Shown here: positions 1-12,359 of the stretch, piece after piece
Position numbering within the stretch: position 1 is the first letter of the stretch
How the letters are laid out: every line of letters starts with the position of its first letter
DNA from: Gemmatimonadota bacterium
Lineage (GTDB): Bacteria > Gemmatimonadota > Gemmatimonadetes > Gemmatimonadales > Gemmatimonadaceae
Assembly (NCBI GenBank): GCA_016194585.1
Contig: JACQBG010000044.1
Location: forward strand, 87,822-151,821
Reading direction: 5' to 3'
Length of the DNA: 64,000 nucleotides
The notes under the pieces: generated by a model
What the model was told of the DNA's origin: nothing
The model's database searches: none
Seen by the model: only the letters and a program-made list of their open reading frames with translations
Made by a program: the position numbers and the translations under genes

Positions 1-1
1 C

Positions 2-1126
2 GAGGGGACCGCCGCCGTCGAGGCTCGTCCCGGCTACGGCAATCCGACGTACGCCCGTCACCCGAAAGGGAGTACCGACTACCTCCAGGGTGCCGTCGTG
101 GCCATCGACCCGAGCACGGGCGACGTCCGCGCGCTCGTCGGCGGGCGCAATTACCAGGAATCGCCCTTCGACCGCGCCGTGAACGCGTCGCGGCAGCCGG
201 GCTCGAGCTTCAAGCCGTTCGTGTACGCGCGCGCCATCCTCGACTCGATCCCCGCGAATGCGATCGTCCCCGACACCTCGCTCGAGATCCGGCAGGCCGA
301 CGGCACGCTCTACCGGCCGCGCAACGACGACGGAGAATTCCTCGGCGACATCACGCTGCGGCAGGCGCTGACGCGCTCGCGCAACCCGGTCGCCGTGCAG
401 CTCTGGTTGCGCGAGGGCGCCGATTCGGTCATCGCGCTCGCCCAGCGCTTCGGCATCACGTCGCCCATCCGTCCGTATCCGTCGAGCGCGATCGGCGCGT
501 CGGAAGTGCATCCCATCGAATTCGTGGCGGCCTACACCGCGTTCGCGAACCTCGGCACACCGGTCGAACCGCGTTTCGTGTATCGCATCGAGGATCGCGC
601 CGGACGCACGGTGTGGGGGCAGGAGATCCGCACCCGGCCGCCGGCGGTCGATCCGGCGACCGCGTTCATCGTACGGGACATGATGCGCGACGTCGTCGAA
701 CGCGGCACCGCCACCGCCGTGCGCCGCTATCTCCCGCGCGACGTGCCCGTGGCCGGCAAGACGGGCACGACCAACGACAACACCGACGTCTGGTTCGTCG
801 GCATCACCCCCGACATCGTCGCCGGCGTCTGGTTGGGGCTCGACCGCCCGCGCCCCATCGCCGAACACGGCATCGCCGGCGGCACGCTCGCCGCGCCCAT
901 ATTCGGCCAGATGCTCGCCCGGGCGGGGTATACCCATCCGTCCGCCACCTGGTCGCCGCCGCCCGATCTGGTAACCGCCGAACTCGATCGCGACACGGGA
1001 CGCCTCGCCGACGCCACCACTCCTGTCGAACGACGCTATTCGGAGTACTTTCTCCCAGGTACCGAACCCGCCGCCCTCCGCGTGGATGCGCGCCGGCTGT
1101 TCCGGCTCGGCCCGATCCCGTTCTAA
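2..1126 (+). CDS. Penicillin-binding protein 1A-type transpeptidase, C-terminal part (truncated by window start)
   Basis: Frame open from base 2. Motifs RQPGSSFKPF (SxxK), SRN (SxN) and GKTGTTND (KTG). Confidence 0.9.
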   Translation, partial: EGTAAVEARPGYGNPTYARHPKGSTDYLQGAVVAIDPSTGDVRALVGGRNYQESPFDRAVNASRQPGSSFKPFVYARAILDSIPANAIVPDTSLEIRQADGTLYRPRNDDGEFLGDITLRQALTRSRNPVAVQLWLREGADSVIALAQRFGITSPIRPYPSSAIGASEVHPIEFVAAYTAFANLGTPVEPRFVYRIEDRAGRTVWGQEIRTRPPAVDPATAFIVRDMMRDVVERGTATAVRRYLPRDVPVAGKTGTTNDNTDVWFVGITPDIVAGVWLGLDRPRPIAEHGIAGGTLAAPIFGQMLARAGYTHPSATWSPPPDLVTAELDRDTGRLADATTPVERRYSEYFLPGTEPAALRVDARRLFRLGPIPF

Positions 1127-1132
1127 CCACCG

Positions 1133-2347
1133 GTGCCCGCGATGTCGTTCTCTCCCGTCCAGAAGCTCAGCGTCGGCACCGGCATCGCGCTCGCGGTGCT
1201 CGCGATCGTGGGACTGACCACCTTCCTCGGCATCCGCCAGATGATCGGGAGCGAGCAGGCCGTCGCCAACACGAACGCCGCGATCGCGAAGCTCGATCGG
1301 GTCGTCACGCGCACGCTCGACGCCGAGAATGCGCAGCGTGGGTACATCTCCACGGGGGCGGAATCGTTCCTCGAGGGGCTCGACGAGGCGCAGAACGACG
1401 TGGAATACGCGCTCGACTCGCTGCGCACCCTCACCGAGGATGACCCGGAGCAGCGCCGGAACCTCGACCAGTTGGGGCCCCTCATCTCCGTGCGCTTCCG
1501 CGACGTGCGCGCCGCCGTCGCGACGCGCCGGCGGGCGGGGCGTGACGCCGCCGAGAAGTTGCTCAGCAGCGAGACCGCCGTGCGATCGCGCGGCGGCGCC
1601 GGCCCCATCGCCAGCCGCATGCGCGACGAGGAGATGCGCGTGCTCGGCGACCGCATGCGCACGATGACGACGACAGGACGCAGCGCGCGTCGCCTCATCC
1701 TCATCGGCACGCTCTTCTCGCTCGTGCTCGCGCTCATCGCCGTGCAACCGGCGCGACCGAGCGTCGCCCGCCGCCTCACCGAGCGCATGTCGCGCGCCCT
1801 CCTGCTGTCGCCCGAGCTGCAGATCACGCAGGCGGAATCGGCCCGGCACGCCGGCGACCGGTTGCGGCGCCTCGAACAGATCGTGCATGCCCTCCAAGTG
1901 CCGCTCTCCGCCGAGGAGGTCGCGCAGCTGCTCCTGCAGAAGGGGGCGCCGCCGCTCGTCGCCAGCCTCGGCGTCGTCGTCCAGCGCCGCGGCGACGGCT
2001 ATCTCGTGCTCCGCTCGCTGGGCGACGCCGTCCCCGGGCTGCGCGACGGGGCGATGCTCGCCGCCGACCTCGTCGCGCCGATCGCCCAGGCGGAACAGGC
2101 CGCCGAACCCGTAGTAATTGAGTCAGCCACCGAGCGCGCGAAGCTGTTCCCGTCGCTCGGGAGTTTCTCCGGTACCGGCACGAGCGACGGCGCGTTCGTC
2201 GCGGCGCCGCTCACGGCCAGCGATGGCGTGCACGGCGTTCTCCTTCTCGCGTTCGCGGCCCAGCGGACGTTCGGTGACGATGAGCGGGCGTATCTCGCCA
2301 CGCTCGGCCGCCTCGGCGGCCTGGCGTTGGCCCGTGTCGGATCTTGA
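1133..2347 (+). CDS. Membrane CHASE3-like sensor protein with C-terminal GAF-like region, no recognisable output domain
   Basis: N-terminal TM helix, then a CHASE3-like segment (LDRVVTRTLDAENAQRGYISTGAESFLEGLDEA), second TM around LILIGTLFSLVLALIAV, GAF-like C-terminus. Confidence 0.6.
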   Translation: MPAMSFSPVQKLSVGTGIALAVLAIVGLTTFLGIRQMIGSEQAVANTNAAIAKLDRVVTRTLDAENAQRGYISTGAESFLEGLDEAQNDVEYALDSLRTLTEDDPEQRRNLDQLGPLISVRFRDVRAAVATRRRAGRDAAEKLLSSETAVRSRGGAGPIASRMRDEEMRVLGDRMRTMTTTGRSARRLILIGTLFSLVLALIAVQPARPSVARRLTERMSRALLLSPELQITQAESARHAGDRLRRLEQIVHALQVPLSAEEVAQLLLQKGAPPLVASLGVVVQRRGDGYLVLRSLGDAVPGLRDGAMLAADLVAPIAQAEQAAEPVVIESATERAKLFPSLGSFSGTGTSDGAFVAAPLTASDGVHGVLLLAFAAQRTFGDDERAYLATLGRLGGLALARVGS

Positions 2348-2390
2348 AGGGTCGTCGTTGCCGCGTCGCATCCCCACACCGTCGGAGTCG

Positions 2391-3929
2391 ATGATGATGT
2401 CAGTCGCTCGCCGTTCCGCTCTCGTGTTGTCGGTCCTCGTCGCCGCGTGCAGCAAGGACTCGACGGCACCGGTGAAACCGGTCAGCGTCGAGAACGCCGT
2501 GAGCACCGTCCCCTCGGCCACCGTCGGCACGGCACTCACCACCGCGCCGACGTTCGTCGTGAAGGACGCGAACGGCAACGCGATGGCGAACGTGGGCGTG
2601 ACGATCGTCGTCTCGGGCGGAGGCGGGTCGCTCGTCGGCGCGCCGGTGAAGACGTCGGCGAGCGCGACATCCGTCGGTACGTGGACGTTGGGCACGACGG
2701 CGGGGCCGAACACGCTCACCGTCACCGTGAGCGGGCTGCCGCCGCTGACGATCACCGCGAACGGCACGGCGGGACCGCCGAGCAAGATCGTGGTGGTGAG
2801 CGGCGGGAGCCAATCGGCCGCGGCCCTCGCGAGTCTCGCCGCCCCCGTCGTCGTGAAGGTCACCGACCAGTACTCCAACGGCGTCGCCGGCCAGCCGGTG
2901 TCGTTCACCGTGACCGCCGGCGGCGGCTCGCTCAGCGGGAGCGCGACCGCGACGACCGATGCATCCGGCAGCGCGACGGCGCCCACGTGGACGATGGGGC
3001 GCACCAACGTGCCGCAGACGCTCACGGCGACGTCGGGGGCGGCGTCGACGAACGTCCCGGCGACGATCGCGACGGCGTACACGATCGACGTGCGCTTCTA
3101 CGGCGGCACCCCCGACCCGAACATCCAGGCGGCGTTCCAGACCGCGGTCGCCCGCATCACGGCGATGTCGACGGGGCAGCTCTCGTCGGTGAACCTCGCG
3201 AACTCACCGTTCAACGTCGACACGCAGTGCCAGACCACCGGAGTCGGAAGCCTCACCGAGACGATCAGCGGACTCGTCATCTACGCGACCGTCGGCACGC
3301 TCGGGAACAACATCCTCGGTCAGGCGGGGCCCTGCGGCATCCGCAGTACGACGCGACTGACGATCGTCGGCGTCATGAAGTTCAGCACCACCTACATGCA
3401 GACGATGATCGCCAATGGCATCCTCAACGACGTCGTCACGCACGAGATGCTCCACGTGCTGGGCTTCGGATCGCTCTGGGACCAGGCGGCGATCAACCTC
3501 ATCGTCAACGCGGGCACCGACAGCACGGGCTTCACGGGGGCGAAGGCGATCGCTGCGTGTCTGGCGCTGCCCGGCGGCTCGGCGGCCAAGTGCTCTCCGA
3601 GGATCCCGCTGGAACATGGCCGGGGCGCGGGAAGCGACGACTCGCACTGGCGCGAGTCGATGTTCTTCAACGAGTTGATGACGCCAGTCATCAACACCCC
3701 GCCGAACCCGCTCAGCGCAATGACGATCGCCTCGGTCGGCGACATGGGCTATACCGTGAACCTCAACGTCGCCGATGCGTACTCGATCCCATCGGCGGCG
3801 ATCGCGAGCCTGCAGGCCCTGCGCGCCGCGCAGGGGATGGGGCTCCCCGCCGACTGGAACGACGAGATCGTGCGTCCCACGTGGTCGATCGACCACGCTG
3901 GCCGCGCCACGCGCATCGTGAGGTACTGA
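2391..3929 (+). CDS. Secreted lipoprotein with Ig-like repeats and leishmanolysin-like (M8) metalloprotease domain
   Basis: Lipobox VLVAACSKD. Two Ig-like repeats. HEMLHVLGFG zinc motif followed by DDSHWRESMFFNELMTP. ORF track starts at 2118, but ATGATGATG at 2391 fits the signal peptide. Confidence 0.8.
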   Translation: MMMSVARRSALVLSVLVAACSKDSTAPVKPVSVENAVSTVPSATVGTALTTAPTFVVKDANGNAMANVGVTIVVSGGGGSLVGAPVKTSASATSVGTWTLGTTAGPNTLTVTVSGLPPLTITANGTAGPPSKIVVVSGGSQSAAALASLAAPVVVKVTDQYSNGVAGQPVSFTVTAGGGSLSGSATATTDASGSATAPTWTMGRTNVPQTLTATSGAASTNVPATIATAYTIDVRFYGGTPDPNIQAAFQTAVARITAMSTGQLSSVNLANSPFNVDTQCQTTGVGSLTETISGLVIYATVGTLGNNILGQAGPCGIRSTTRLTIVGVMKFSTTYMQTMIANGILNDVVTHEMLHVLGFGSLWDQAAINLIVNAGTDSTGFTGAKAIAACLALPGGSAAKCSPRIPLEHGRGAGSDDSHWRESMFFNELMTPVINTPPNPLSAMTIASVGDMGYTVNLNVADAYSIPSAAIASLQALRAAQGMGLPADWNDEIVRPTWSIDHAGRATRIVRY

Positions 3930-4243
3930 TGCGCGCCTCGCGCGTGTGCGCCGCGCTGGCGCTGCTCGCCGCCGCTTGTGGCGGCGAGCAGAAGCCGGCC
4001 GACCAGTCGGCGCCGGCTGCCTCGACGCCGGCACCGGCGGGGGCCCCCGAAGCGGCGCGTCCCGCCGACTCGGCCAGCAGCGCGCGCGCGCCCGGCGTGC
4101 CCGCGACGCCGAGCGTGAAGGCGGCGGCGGACATGAAGAACGCTGCCGCGCCCGGGGAGCTGCGCGACAGCGTCATCAAGCCATCCGTCGTGATCGACGA
4201 GAAGACGGGGGCCGCGACCCCCATCAGGAAGAAGCCCTGCTAG
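3929..4243 (+). CDS. Small lipoprotein of unknown function
   Basis: ATG overlaps the preceding stop (TGATG). Signal peptide and lipobox ALLAAACGGE. Confidence 0.65.
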   Translation: MRASRVCAALALLAAACGGEQKPADQSAPAASTPAPAGAPEAARPADSASSARAPGVPATPSVKAAADMKNAAAPGELRDSVIKPSVVIDEKTGAATPIRKKPC

Positions 4244-4244
4244 A

Positions 4245-6794
<2,550 letters not shown>

Positions 6795-6990
6795 GCCTGC
6801 CTTCTCTCCTGCCCGCCGTCGCCGGCAAAGGGGGTCTGCTGACTGGTACCTCCAGACCCGTTCACCGATCCATACACGGCAAGGGACGTTCCCCCTGTTT
6901 TACGACATCCTGGCGTGTTGTGCAACTTTTCACTGCCTCGGTGACGTAGGGACTGACAGTTCGGGAAACCGGTCCGGACCGCACCTCGAT

Positions 6991-7018
6991 CCGGGGGCAA
7001 CCTTCCGGGCCCCCGGAC
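6991..7018. promoter_or_regulatory. 9-bp stem hairpin (TCCGGGGGC/GCCCCCGGA) in the lon/kinase divergent intergenic region
   Basis: Arms 6991-6999 and 7010-7018, loop 10 nt. Confidence 0.5.
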
Positions 7019-7094
7019 GGTCCCATCCCGGGGAGCGCGGTGGTTCCGGTCTCCCGGTGTTTGGGCCAGATTCCTCGTCTTGTCAGTTCGCTGT

Positions 7095-9086
7095 ATGTTG
7101 GACTCACCCGCCAGCCCCGAACCCCCACCCGTGGACGAGCCTCAGATCACGCAGTCGGACGCCGAGTTACGCTCGCACGTCCAGCGCGTGCTGTCCCCCA
7201 CGTACGAACTCGATCGCGAGATCGGGCGCGGCGGGATGGGCATCGTCTACCGCGCCCGCGACGCGCGCCTCAAGCGCCCCGTCGCCATCAAGCTGCTCCC
7301 GCCGGAGCTCGCCTTCCGCTCGGAGATCCGCTCGCGCTTCCTGCGCGAGGCCGAGACCGCGGCGCAGCTCTCGCATCCGAACATCGTCCCCATCTACTCC
7401 GTCGACGAGAAGGACGGGCTCGTCTACTTCGTGATGGCGTTCGTCGACGGCGACAACCTCGCGAAGCGCATCCACGACCAGGGGGCGCTCGGCTCGACCG
7501 AAGCGCGCCGCATCCTGCGCGACGTCGCCGACGCCCTCGCCTACGCCCACGGGCACGGCGTCGTCCACCGCGACATCAAACCCGACAACATCCTCCTCGA
7601 CTCGCAGAACGGCCGCCCGATGGTGACCGATTTCGGCATCGCGCGCGCCATCTCCGACGGCGACGCGCGCCTCACCGCGACGGGGATCGCCATCGGCACG
7701 CCAGCGTTCATGAGTCCGGAGCAGTCGGCGGGGGACCGCGATCTCGACGGCCGCAGCGACCTCTACTCGCTGGGCGTCGTCGCCTACCAGATGCTGTGCG
7801 GCGACCTGCCGTTCAACGCGAACAGCACCCCCGCGCTCCTCGTGAAGCATCTTTCCGAGCGGCCGGTGCCCATCGAGCAGCGCTCCGGCGACGTGCCCGC
7901 CGACCTGGCGCGCGCCGTGATGCTCTGCCTCGAGAAGAACCCCGACGACCGCTTCCCGAGCGCGCAGGCGCTCGTCACGGCGCTCGAGTCGGGCGACGTG
8001 CCGGCGCTCCCCGCCGTGCGTCCCCAGGCGCCGGAGCCGATCGCCACCTACTCGGCGACCACCGGATACGGCGGCGGCACGCAGGATCCGGTCGCCGACT
8101 ACGTGCCGACCACCGACGACCGCTCACGGTGGGAAGCGCCCGAGGTCGTGCTGTTCCGCAAGCGGCTCTATCCGTTCATCGCCGTCGGCAGCGTGTCGGT
8201 GCTCATGGCGATCCTCAATATCTCGTCGGGCTTCCTCGGCATCGTGAGCCTCTGGGCCGTCTACGTGGCCTACCGGTACGCACGGCTGTGGAGCGACGGC
8301 TACAGCTGGCACGACGTGTTCCGGCAGCCGCGCGACCGCCTCTTCCTCGACGTCGTCAGCGAGCTGTTCGACAACGTGCAGGCGCTGTGGAACTCGCAGA
8401 AGCGCGTCGAAGTGCGGGAACGCCATCGCCGCCGCATCGGCGCGCCGTCGATGTTCAGCCCGAGCAGCGGCACGGCCGCGCCACGGCTGCTCACCGCCGC
8501 CGACGCCGGGGCGCTTGGCACGGGGCCGTTCGCGGCGCGGGCGCGCCAGGCGCTCGTCGACCGCGACGAGATCTCGCGTCTCGTGCTGTCGCTGCCGCGC
8601 GGCGAACAGCAGCGCGTGGTCGACGTGCCGCAGACGGCGTCGAAGCTCGCCGAGTCGGTCGTGACGCTCGCCCAGACGCTGCGCGAGCTCGAACGCGGCG
8701 GCAGCGCGTCGAGCGCCGACGCGATCGACAAGGAGATCGCCGTGCTCGAGTCGCAGGCGAACCCGCTCGACCGCGCGGCCAGCGAGGAGCGCGTGCGCCG
8801 GCTCGCCACGCTCAAGCGGCAGCGCCGCACGGTCGCCGAGCTGCTGCGCCGCCGCGACGGCTACGCTGGCAAGCTCGAGGAGTGCGCGCTCGCGCTGCAG
8901 AACATCCGCTTCGAGATGCTGCGACTCAAGACGGGGAGCCAGTCGTGGCAACAGGTGACGTCGGTCGCCGAGCAGGCGCTGGCGCTCGCCCGTGACGTCG
9001 ACGAGGCCGTGTACGTCGCCGACGAACTCTCCCGCATCAGTGCGAGGCCCGGGGACGCGCGTCGTCCCTCGTCCGGCCGACCGTGA
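7095..9086 (+). CDS. PknB-type serine/threonine protein kinase with C-terminal TM and coiled-coil region
   Basis: IGRGGMGIVYRARD, VHRDIKPDNILL, DFGIARA, GTPAFMSPEQ. 2TM-like segment after the kinase domain. Confidence 0.93.
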   Translation: MLDSPASPEPPPVDEPQITQSDAELRSHVQRVLSPTYELDREIGRGGMGIVYRARDARLKRPVAIKLLPPELAFRSEIRSRFLREAETAAQLSHPNIVPIYSVDEKDGLVYFVMAFVDGDNLAKRIHDQGALGSTEARRILRDVADALAYAHGHGVVHRDIKPDNILLDSQNGRPMVTDFGIARAISDGDARLTATGIAIGTPAFMSPEQSAGDRDLDGRSDLYSLGVVAYQMLCGDLPFNANSTPALLVKHLSERPVPIEQRSGDVPADLARAVMLCLEKNPDDRFPSAQALVTALESGDVPALPAVRPQAPEPIATYSATTGYGGGTQDPVADYVPTTDDRSRWEAPEVVLFRKRLYPFIAVGSVSVLMAILNISSGFLGIVSLWAVYVAYRYARLWSDGYSWHDVFRQPRDRLFLDVVSELFDNVQALWNSQKRVEVRERHRRRIGAPSMFSPSSGTAAPRLLTAADAGALGTGPFAARARQALVDRDEISRLVLSLPRGEQQRVVDVPQTASKLAESVVTLAQTLRELERGGSASSADAIDKEIAVLESQANPLDRAASEERVRRLATLKRQRRTVAELLRRRDGYAGKLEECALALQNIRFEMLRLKTGSQSWQQVTSVAEQALALARDVDEAVYVADELSRISARPGDARRPSSGRP

Positions 9087-11254
9087 GCGAGAGCGACGTG
9101 CTCCGCCAGCGGGTGGAGCAGGCGGTCGGCGCGCTGTTCACCATCGAGGACGAGATCGGGCGCGGCGGCATGGCGGTGGTCTACCGCGCCCGCGACGTGC
9201 GCCTGCGCCGGCGCGTCGCCCTCAAGGTGCTCCCCCCCGAGCTCGCCTTCCGCGACGACGTGAAGCGGCGGTTCCTGCGCGAGGCGCAGATGGCCGCGCA
9301 GCTCTCGCACCCGAACATCGTCCCCATCTACGCCGTCGACGACCACGAAGGCGTCGTGTACTTCGCGATGGGGCTCGTCGAGGGGGAGACGCTCGCGCAG
9401 CAGCTGCACCGCGAACCGCGCCCCGACGTGGCGACGGTGCGCCGCGTGTTGCGCGAGGTGGCCGACGCGCTCGCCTACGCGCACGCCCGCCAGGTGGTGC
9501 ACCGCGACGTGAAGCCCGACAACATCCTCATCGACCGCGAGAGCGGACGCGCCGTCGTCACCGACTTCGGCATCGCCCGCGCCGCCGAGGGCGACCAGAA
9601 GCTCACCGTCACCGGGATCGCCGTCGGCACGCCGGCGTACATGAGTCCCGAGCAGGCCATGGGCGAGCGCGAGGTCGACGGCCGCTCCGACATCTACGCG
9701 CTCGGCGTCGTCGGCTGGCAGATGCTCGCCGGTGAGTTGCCGTTCCAGGCGAACAACACGCCGTCGATGCTGATGAAGCACATCAGCGAACGGCCGCGCC
9801 CGCTCGCCACGCTCCGTCCCGACCTCCCCGCCAACCTCGTGTACGCCATCGAGCGCGCGATGTCCAAGGGACGGGGCGAGCGGTGGCCCGACGCGCTCGC
9901 CTTCCGCGATGCCCTCGCCGCCGACGCCCCCGACGGCCCCGTCTCGCGCGCCCACCCGCCGACGGCGGGCGTCGTCGACGCGGACCGGAGAGGGATCGCC
10001 TCGGGGCTCCTCGACGACGTGCGCCGCGACCCGATCGGCGAAGCCGCCGCGTTCGGCGCCGACGCCGGGCTCCACGCCGCCGACCACCTGCTCTCGAAGA
10101 TGCGGCTCATCCCACCGGGCACGCTCCACGACGCGCGTGCCGCGGAGGGCGATGCGCCGCCGAACGCGCGGCTCCCCGAGTTCCCGCGCGCGCCCAACCT
10201 GCCGCCGAATTGGATGTTCCGCGCCGACACGCGCGAGTACGGACGCGAGGCGCTGCGCGAATGGCGCGAGCAGCAGCGCGCCTGGCGCGAGCGCATCAAG
10301 GAAGACCGGCGCGCGATCCGCGACGAGGCGCACGAGCTCGCGCGCGACATCGTCGTCGGCGTGTCGATCGGCGGGCGCCGCGGGCGGCGCCTCGCGCGGG
10401 AGCAGGCGGAGCTCGCGCTTTCGCCCGAGGATCGCATCCGCCGCGTGCAACGCAGCCTCGTCGGCACCGTCACCACGCTCGGCTTCCTCGCCGTCATCAA
10501 CGCGATGACGTCGCCGCACTTCCCTTGGGTGATCTTCCCGGCGATCGGCATGTCCATCGGACTCGCGTCGCGCTTCGGCGCGCTCTGGATCGACGGCATC
10601 CCGCTGCGGCGGCTCTTCCAGCGTCAGCCGCTGCCGGAGCGCGCCGACGCATCGCCGGGCGTGCCGCGTGCCGCCACCCGCATGAGTGAACCCCCGCGCC
10701 TCCCGCCGCCCGACCTCTCCGGCGTGCCACGCGAGGTGCTCGACGGGCCGCACGGCGCCGCCGTGCGCGACGCGGCCGAGGCGAAGGTTATCATCACCGA
10801 CGTCCTCGCGAAGCTGAGCGAGGCCGACCGGCAGATGCTCCCCGAGATCCAGCCGACGGTCGACACGCTCGTCGAGCGCATCCGCTCGCTCGCCCAGGAC
10901 CTGCACCACCTCGATCACGACGCCTCGGCGGACGCGATCGCGACGCTGGAGCGCCGCGTCGCCGAGGCGAGGCCGTCGGCCGCCGAGTCGCCGAGCACGG
11001 AACGCCGGCTGCAGCTGCTCGAACGGCAGCTCGCCACGTTGCGCGACCTCGCGGGGCGCCGCGCGAAGAGCGCCGAACAGCTCGAGAGCGCCTCGCTCGT
11101 GCTGCAGACGATGAAGCTCGACCTGCTCAAGCTGCGGTCGAGCGGATTCGACCAGCGCCTCGACGCCTCGACGGGGGCGACGCAGGAGGCGCGCGCCCTC
11201 TCGACCGACATCGGGCGCGTGATCGAAGCGGCGAACGAGGTGCGGAAGCTCTAG
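9083..11254 (+). CDS. PknB-type serine/threonine protein kinase, paralogue of the upstream kinase
   Basis: GTG start overlaps the previous stop (GTGA). IGRGGMAVVYRARD, VHRDVKPDNILI, DFGIARA, GTPAYMSPEQ. Same domain layout. Confidence 0.93.
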   Translation: MSESDVLRQRVEQAVGALFTIEDEIGRGGMAVVYRARDVRLRRRVALKVLPPELAFRDDVKRRFLREAQMAAQLSHPNIVPIYAVDDHEGVVYFAMGLVEGETLAQQLHREPRPDVATVRRVLREVADALAYAHARQVVHRDVKPDNILIDRESGRAVVTDFGIARAAEGDQKLTVTGIAVGTPAYMSPEQAMGEREVDGRSDIYALGVVGWQMLAGELPFQANNTPSMLMKHISERPRPLATLRPDLPANLVYAIERAMSKGRGERWPDALAFRDALAADAPDGPVSRAHPPTAGVVDADRRGIASGLLDDVRRDPIGEAAAFGADAGLHAADHLLSKMRLIPPGTLHDARAAEGDAPPNARLPEFPRAPNLPPNWMFRADTREYGREALREWREQQRAWRERIKEDRRAIRDEAHELARDIVVGVSIGGRRGRRLAREQAELALSPEDRIRRVQRSLVGTVTTLGFLAVINAMTSPHFPWVIFPAIGMSIGLASRFGALWIDGIPLRRLFQRQPLPERADASPGVPRAATRMSEPPRLPPPDLSGVPREVLDGPHGAAVRDAAEAKVIITDVLAKLSEADRQMLPEIQPTVDTLVERIRSLAQDLHHLDHDASADAIATLERRVAEARPSAAESPSTERRLQLLERQLATLRDLAGRRAKSAEQLESASLVLQTMKLDLLKLRSSGFDQRLDASTGATQEARALSTDIGRVIEAANEVRKL

Positions 11255-11291
11255 CTGGCGTGACCCGTGTGCCGCCGGGCCGCGGGCGCGG

Positions 11292-12119
11292 TCACCGCGT
11301 CAGCAACGAGGCGACGTGCGCGGCGACCTGCTCCGGCGCGTCGACCGGCGTGTAATGACGCGCACCGGGGATCGCCGAGAACGTCGAGGCGGGGATCGCC
11401 GCGGCGAGACGCGCGCCGAGCGACGGCGCGAGCCACGGATCGCGCGCGCCCCAGAGGACGCTCACCGGCTGCGTCACCGCGTCGAGACGCGTCGACAGCG
11501 CGGCGATCCCCGGATCGCGCATGGCGCGCAGCTGGCCGACGAGCGCCTCCACGCCCAGTCGCTGCGCGAACGGGAGGAGGAACTGGTCGAGTGCGTGCCG
11601 CCCCCGCTCCCGATCGGCGAACCCGCGCAGCAGCGCGCCGTGCGCGAGCCCCGCGAGCAGTGGCGCTCCAAGCAGGTGGCCGAACGGCGAGCGCGCGAGC
11701 GCGCGCGCGACCGGTGCGGCGCGCCGCGGCCAGTCGTCGAACGCCGGCACGTCGAGGAGGGCGAGCCGGGTGACTCGGCGCGGCGCGGCGATGGCCATCG
11801 AGAGCGCCGCCGCGCCTCCCGCCGCATGCCCGACGACGCAGGCCTGATCGATCCGTAGATCGTCCATCAGTGCCAGGGCGCGCTCGCCGTGCGCGGCGGC
11901 GGTGAGCGGAGCTTCACCCGGCCGGTCACTGCGCCCGCTGCCCAACAGGTCGACGACCACGAGCCGGTGTCCCGCCGGCATCAGGGGAACGACCGTGTGC
12001 CAGAGGTGCGACGACGCGCAGGCGCCGTGCAGGAACAGCACGGTCTCTCCGGCGCCCCGCGAGCCGGCCGCGTAGTAGTACAGTCGCCGGCCGCCCACGT
12101 CCACGAACTCTCCGCGCAT
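11292..12119 (-). CDS. Alpha/beta hydrolase
   Basis: LFLHGACASSHLW oxyanion region, VVGHAAGG nucleophile-elbow position, C-terminal PGARHYTPVDAPEQV. Start set at ATG 12119 (MRGEFVDVGG). Confidence 0.75.
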   Translation of the reverse strand: MRGEFVDVGGRRLYYYAAGSRGAGETVLFLHGACASSHLWHTVVPLMPAGHRLVVVDLLGSGRSDRPGEAPLTAAAHGERALALMDDLRIDQACVVGHAAGGAAALSMAIAAPRRVTRLALLDVPAFDDWPRRAAPVARALARSPFGHLLGAPLLAGLAHGALLRGFADRERGRHALDQFLLPFAQRLGVEALVGQLRAMRDPGIAALSTRLDAVTQPVSVLWGARDPWLAPSLGARLAAAIPASTFSAIPGARHYTPVDAPEQVAAHVASLLTR

Positions 12120-12359
12120 CCGCCCAAGATCGTGGGGCGCAACAAGCTGGACAAGAACCGGCGAATGCCGCCCCGAGCGGGCGATATCACGAGAAGTGTC
12201 GCACTTTCTGGCCGTTTGCTCTGGCGGAAACGACGAAAAACTGTATCGTACAATCCGCAAGCGACGGTGGCCGTCAAGTATCTTTGCATCGCCACCGCGC
12301 CGCATCATCAAACTGGTCGCAAGTGTATTTCTGACAACACTTTGCAAAGGCCGTTCTTC

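Noticed and set aside
8861-10918. 685-aa minus-strand ORF
   Set aside because: Antisense shadow of the second Ser/Thr kinase.
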